Below are positions 23,901 through 29,900 of a stretch of DNA of 64,000 bases, in pieces (within the stretch, counting starts at the first letter, position 1; each line of letters begins with the position of its first letter). Location of the stretch: the NCBI GenBank assembly GCA_012845835.1, contig JABAKD010000022.1:2242944-2306943 (forward strand), written 5' to 3'. This DNA is from Undaria pinnatifida. Its lineage: Eukaryota > Sar > Phaeophyceae > Laminariales > Alariaceae. The notes beneath the pieces were generated by a model. The model did no database searches. It was not told where the DNA came from and saw only the letters and a list, made by a program, of their open reading frames with translations. A program made the position numbers and the translations under genes.

Positions 23901-26900
23901 GGGATCCCCCCCCTCACACGAGATAACGCCTGTAAGACCATCCAAACCAATTTAAATTACTCACCGGAATTCCCCATCATACACAAGACAACGCCCCTGA
24001 GACCATCCAAAATAAAACAAAATCACTCTCCAGGATTCCCCATCAAGCACAAGATAACGCCCCTAAGACCATCCAAAACAACATAAAATCACTCACCGGA
24101 ATTCCCCACCAAGCACAAGAAACCGCCCTTAAGACCATCCACACAAAAATAAAATCACTCAGGATTCCCCATCAAGCACAACGTAAAGCCACAAAGATCG
24201 TCCAATAAAAAAAAAAAAACTCAGGATTCCCCATCAAGCACAAGATAACGCCCTTGAGACCATCCACACAAAAATAAAATCACTCAGGATTCCCCATCAA
24301 GCACAACGTAAAGCCACTAAGACCGTCCAATGAAAAAAAAAAAAAAAACTCAGGATTCCCCATCAAGCACAAGATAACGCCCCTAAGACCATCCACAGTG
24401 GGGCTCCCCCTCATACACAAGATGACGCCCCCAAAACCATTAAAACTAACGTTAAATCGCTCATCGGGACTTCCCCTAACTCACAACATCACGCCCCTAA
24501 GACCACCCTAACAAAACACAAATCACTCACTTGGACTTATCTCTGCTCATATACCGACCATAACTCCCCGAAGACCACCCGAAAAAATAAAATCACCCGC
24601 CGGGACCCCCCCTCGTATACAAGAAAACGCCCCGAGATCCCTCTGACCCTAACCCTAGCCCAAATATCAAATCGCTCACCAGGATTCCCCCTCATGTCCA
24701 AGATGACGCCCCTGAGACCACCCTTCGCTGCCTGGTCAAGGTAGCGGTAAGCCTGCCGAAGCTCCTTCGCCGCCCCCTGGCTGAACCCGGAGAGTTCTAG
24801 ATACCCCACGGGGGCGTTCTGTACGTCCCCCACCAGGGTCGCCAGCTTCACGTCTCGCAGTTTCACCAGCCGCCGAGTCAGCGTTACTTCCTGAAGTGTA
24901 GAGTATTAATAAGCATTTTGGTGAGGGGTGGGTGGGGGGGTTATTTCCTGAAGGACGCAGCAGGGGTTTTGGTAGGGGTGGAGGGGGGCTGTGTTATGGA
25001 GGGTATGGTAGGGATTTTGGTATGGGGGGCGGGGAGGGGGGGGGGGTGTACTCATTTCATGCATGGCCGTAGTCGTATAACCGGGGATAAGGGGGGGAGG
25101 ACTACTTCCTGAAGGGTGTAGTAGGCATTTTGAGGGGGGGGGGGCGGTGCTTCCTGAAGGGTATGGTTGCCTTTTTGGTAGAGGGGGCGGCGGGAGAGGG
25201 TTACTTCCTCAACGATCTAGTAGGCATTGTGAGGGGAGGGGTGGCGCAGGATATTTCCTCGAGGGTATGCTAGGCATTTTGGTGGGGGAAGGGGGGATTC
25301 TGCCTGAAGGGTGTAGTAGGCATTTTGGTGGGGGGACGGGGTACTTCCTGAAGGACAAGAGTAGAGGTAATGGTAAGACAAGGGCGAGGGCAAAGGTAAA
25401 GCTAAGGGTAATGATCAAGGCGAGCTCGGATGCCGCCGAGTGCCATACCTGCTCCTTTGGGTTGCCGCCATCCCTAATGAAGGAGATGCTGACCGTAGAC
25501 TCGGGCTCCCCTCTCAGCAGATCGCGCGCCTGTCGATACCGGCACAGCAGGAGAAGGGGCAAAGCTCATACAAACACACTACAGCGCATATAAACACATA
25601 CAACGCATACAACACACGAGACCCGACACAAAGATACAAAGAATGCAACACTTACCAGGTACAACACACAACATGTGTAATACATACAACACATAATGCA
25701 ACACACAGCACACCAGTTTCGACGCGGACAACACACAATGCACAGCAACAATGAAAACCACACACAGCACACATAGTAACACCCCACGCCACCCCATATC
25801 ATCCCATCCATGCCCGCCCCATCTCGCCCCACTCCAACTCACCCCACCCTACCCCACCCCATCGAATGTTACGCCGTCCCATCCCACACCAATCCCACAC
25901 CATCCCACTCTAGCCCACCCCAGCCCACCGCATCCCGTATCATCCCATCCCATCCCATCCCACCTTATCCACCGACGCCCCCGAGACAGGCTGTCCGTTA
26001 ATTGCGGTGATGCGATCCCCCGGCCGCACCCCAGCGTCAAAGGCATACCCCTCAAATGCGGACACTACGGTGATGCTTTCGCGCGCCGCGGCTTGCTCCC
26101 CCCCCTTTCCCCCCCCTCCATTCTTCCCTTCTCCCAGCGGAACTCCCTTATTCGACGGTCCGTTCTCATTCTTCTGCTGCTTGGGGTCTCCCTTGGGCTG
26201 TGTGGTCTCCTTTGGAGTAGGGAGGGCGTCAGTGTCGGTTTGCCCTGCAGGGGCTGGTGGTTCTGCATTCGGAATCGCCAGACAAGGATAAACGGTAACG
26301 GTAACGGTAACAGTAAAGGGTAGAGGTCATGGTACGAAAGGGGTATGAGTGAGGATAAGAGCAATAAAAAGGGTAAGCGTAAGGGCAACGGTACGGGCGA
26401 GGGGTAGGGGGAAGAGTATGGATAAGGTTAAGGGTGAGGCTGAGGGTAAGGTGTGAGGGGAAGGGGAAGGGGAAGGGGAAGGAGAAGGGAAAGAGGAAGG
26501 GATTGGCGAGGGGTAGGGGAAGGAGAAGGGGAAGGGAAAGGGGAAGGGATTGGCGAGGGGTAGGGGAAAGAGTACGAAAAAGGGTGAGGGTGAGCGTGAG
26601 GGTGAGGGTAAGGTGTAAGGGTAAGGTGTAAGGGTAGGGGTAAGGGTAAGAGTAAGGGTAAGGGTAAGGTGAGAGTGAGGGGTAGGAGAAAAAGTGTGGG
26701 CAAAGGAAAGGGTGTGGGTAAGGCGTAAGGGGAAGGGGGAGGGGAAGGGGAAAGGCGAGGGGTAGGGGCAAGAGTTTGGGTAAGGGAAAGGGTGAGGGTA
26801 ACCCGTGTGGGGAAGGGTATGGGTAATGGTAAGTGTAAGCGAGGGCAAGGGTGAAGGTAAGGAGCAAGGGCGAGGGCAAAGACAGCGAAAAGGACAAGGA

Positions 26901-29900
26901 CACGGTGACAACGACGGTGGCAACAGTTGGAGAAAGTGGAAGAGCGAAGGCACGTGCGTTACGCGCGGAGTCTTGCAGCTCAGCGGGTAGCGATGAGGGT
27001 GTGGGGGAGGAAGAGAGGGGGGGAGGGAGGGTCAGATACGTGTGGTACTGGAGCTTCGTGGCATATCGTGCCTCTGCAACGGCATCTGGCGTTCTACGTC
27101 AACGCGTTATTAGAGGTTTGAGGCAACGGGGTGACGTGGACGCGGGGGGGGTCGAACAGTCGTCGAGAAAAAGCGGATGGCGCATCGATTACTATGTTGG
27201 GATGTCTGCGCGACGAGGAGTAGAGCACGTACAATCAAAGCCAACGCGCCATTGTACCTCACACATCGTCATCCTACGCTATCGCACCACATTGCACTAC
27301 ATCACATTCCAACTACACTCTACTCAACCCCACTCCCACTCCCACCCCACTCCCACCATACCCTACTGCAGCACAAAGTCGTCAAACAGCCACACCATTT
27401 TCCACTCCGCTCCACTCCTACCCCACCTTACCCTAGCGCAGAGTCGTTAAACAGCCCCGAAGGCGCCTTCCACCGAATTTCCCGAACACGACACACACAG
27501 CTATCACGACGATCACCACCACCACACCACAAGCGCCCCGACACCAACTCCCAACACCATCAACACCCTCATCAACTGACCATCACCACACCACCATCAC
27601 ACATCATCACGAGACCAACGACAGCCTGACCATCTGACCATCAGCACCACCACCACACAAAACAACACAATCAACACCCTCACCGCCTGACCACCACCAC
27701 ACCAACACCCATATCCTCACCAACAAACCATCACCGCCACCTCCACCCCACCTCACCCACCGCCACCACCACCACTACCACCACCACCACCATCACCACC
27801 ATCACCACACGCCCACACCCCCACCCCTGCCTCATCCCCACCACCACTACCACCACCATCACTCCCCGTCCCCCGGGACCACCACCAGGACCACCACCAA
27901 GCACGCCTTCGGACGTGCCGCAAACCCAACTCACCGGGTCCCGCCTTATCGGTCTGCTTCTTCTGCTGCTTTCCCCCCGAAATAACCAAACCCACCCCCC
28001 CGTACCTCCCCGACACAGACTCCTTCAGGTCTGCAGCAGCTTGATTATTCTGGACAAGGGGAAGGGAGTTCCGGAGCGAAATAATGGCGTCATTGCGAAG
28101 GGGACGTAGCGGGAAAAGATACCGTCATTACGGAAGAGGCCGGGAAGGGCGGGGAAGTAACTGGAAAAATAGAATCGTTACGGAGGAGGCGGGGCGGAGG
28201 GGGGGGGGGGGTAGCGTCATTACGGAGGTGGGACGGGGGGAGGGGGGTGGAGGGGTGGGGGGTAATCATTGCCATGCATGGCCGTAATCTGCCAGACCAT
28301 AGACCCTTGCATCCCTACCATGCCATGACGGAACACGTCAGGTTTTCATCGACCAGGCAGACATGGACGCGGAGGGGGGGGGGGGGCATTCAGCGGTAGA
28401 CTAGCGTAATCCGACAGTCAGGGCGCGCTAAGTCTTCCTTTAACATTTGTGTTGCTACTAAATGTGACCTCACCCTGATTTCAAGAAGCGCATTTGCCCA
28501 AAAATGGTATACAATTCTAACAAGGTAAAATATAAGTTAACAATGACAGTAGCATGATAAAATAAAATAAATACCTGGTACCGGTCATAAAACTAGAGCG
28601 AAAACATGAATGTGATATATTCATTTTTTTGTTTCGTCAATAAGTATATCTCGTTGATCTCACCAACCACGTTACCTTGCTATCTCATGGAGCTGATAGT
28701 CTCAAGGGGTAACCTGATACTCCGCGAAGGGGTCGAACGTCTGTTTCGTGCGTATCGGTATCTCGCTATCTCGTGAATTTGGCAGACCAGAGGGGTCACC
28801 TGATGCTCTGCGCAAGGTCGAGCGTCGGTTTAGCGCATCTCGCTATTTAATCTCGTGTGACATCTAGCTAAATATGTCGCGTTGCTTTGGTTGTGTCGAG
28901 GGATCACCTGATATTCTGTGTAAGGGTCCAGCGTTCTGAGCATCGACACCACGGCGGTCTCCAGCAGCCGCTCAGGGTTAACCTCTTCCACGTATCCCTG
29001 TTCTCGGGGCAAGGGTGCGCCAGGTAACAGACAGAAAGGCAGAAATAAACATATACAGATGACCAGACAGACATACAAAACGACGGGCAGACAGACAGGG
29101 AGAGGGAGGGACGGAGGAAAGCAGTCAAGCACGCATACAGCAGATGGGCAGACAGCGGTAGGGAGGAAGGGAGAGCGGGAGAGAGAGTCCGAGCCGGGTC
29201 AATCACGCTCCTCGCCAAAACCTTCAAAAATGCCACATATGTTTGCCAATGAGTCAAAGAGGGTGAGGGTGAGCCTTCCAGTAGGATAAGAGCGTCTACA
29301 AACGTCTGGCCGCCATCCGAACGGGGTCGAAACCGACGCTAACGATACCAGCGTGTCTACCGCTACGTATTATGAGCTACAAGACCGCGGTTTGACCCCT
29401 ACACCGACCGCCCCCCTCTGCTAAAACTACCATGCTAGGCCAAAGAGGCCTTCACGCGAGCAAAAGACCGATCTCATTTTATAGCAAATTGTGCACAAGA
29501 TAGAGTGGTTCTACCTAGGAACTCGCGCTGGCGGCAATTTGTACATGTCGCCAACTGTCTGCGATGGTGGCTGGCAACACGCATAGAACCCCCGCCCTCC
29601 GGAGATTTTGGGCCGAACGTCGTGGATATCCAGCTTCATCCAGCTAAAATGGAGCCCCGAGATTGTTGGCGGCAGTGAAAAGCAATCGCTTCGCTCGCAA
29701 TAAAAGGCAAAACTTCGGTATATGTATATATACAAGGGGGCTTCGCCGGCGGCCTGAACGGCCGCCGGTCATAGACTGGAGTGATGCCCAGAATATTAGT
29801 AGCAGCGGTGGATGTGGTGAAAGATGGAGGTCACACTTAATGCCAAGAGTTAAGAGTGCTCTCTATAGGTGGCGACTTCGTTTGGTAGACCGCCAGAAAT

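Noticed and set aside
26229-26953. Long open frames of over 200 codons on the minus strand
   Set aside because: Translations are endless PYPYPLPLPL-type strings from an AAGGGG purine block in an intron.
27300-27900. CRISPR-like regular repeats
   Set aside because: The CCA/CAC runs and the other arrays lack conserved repeats with unique spacers, and the genome is eukaryotic.
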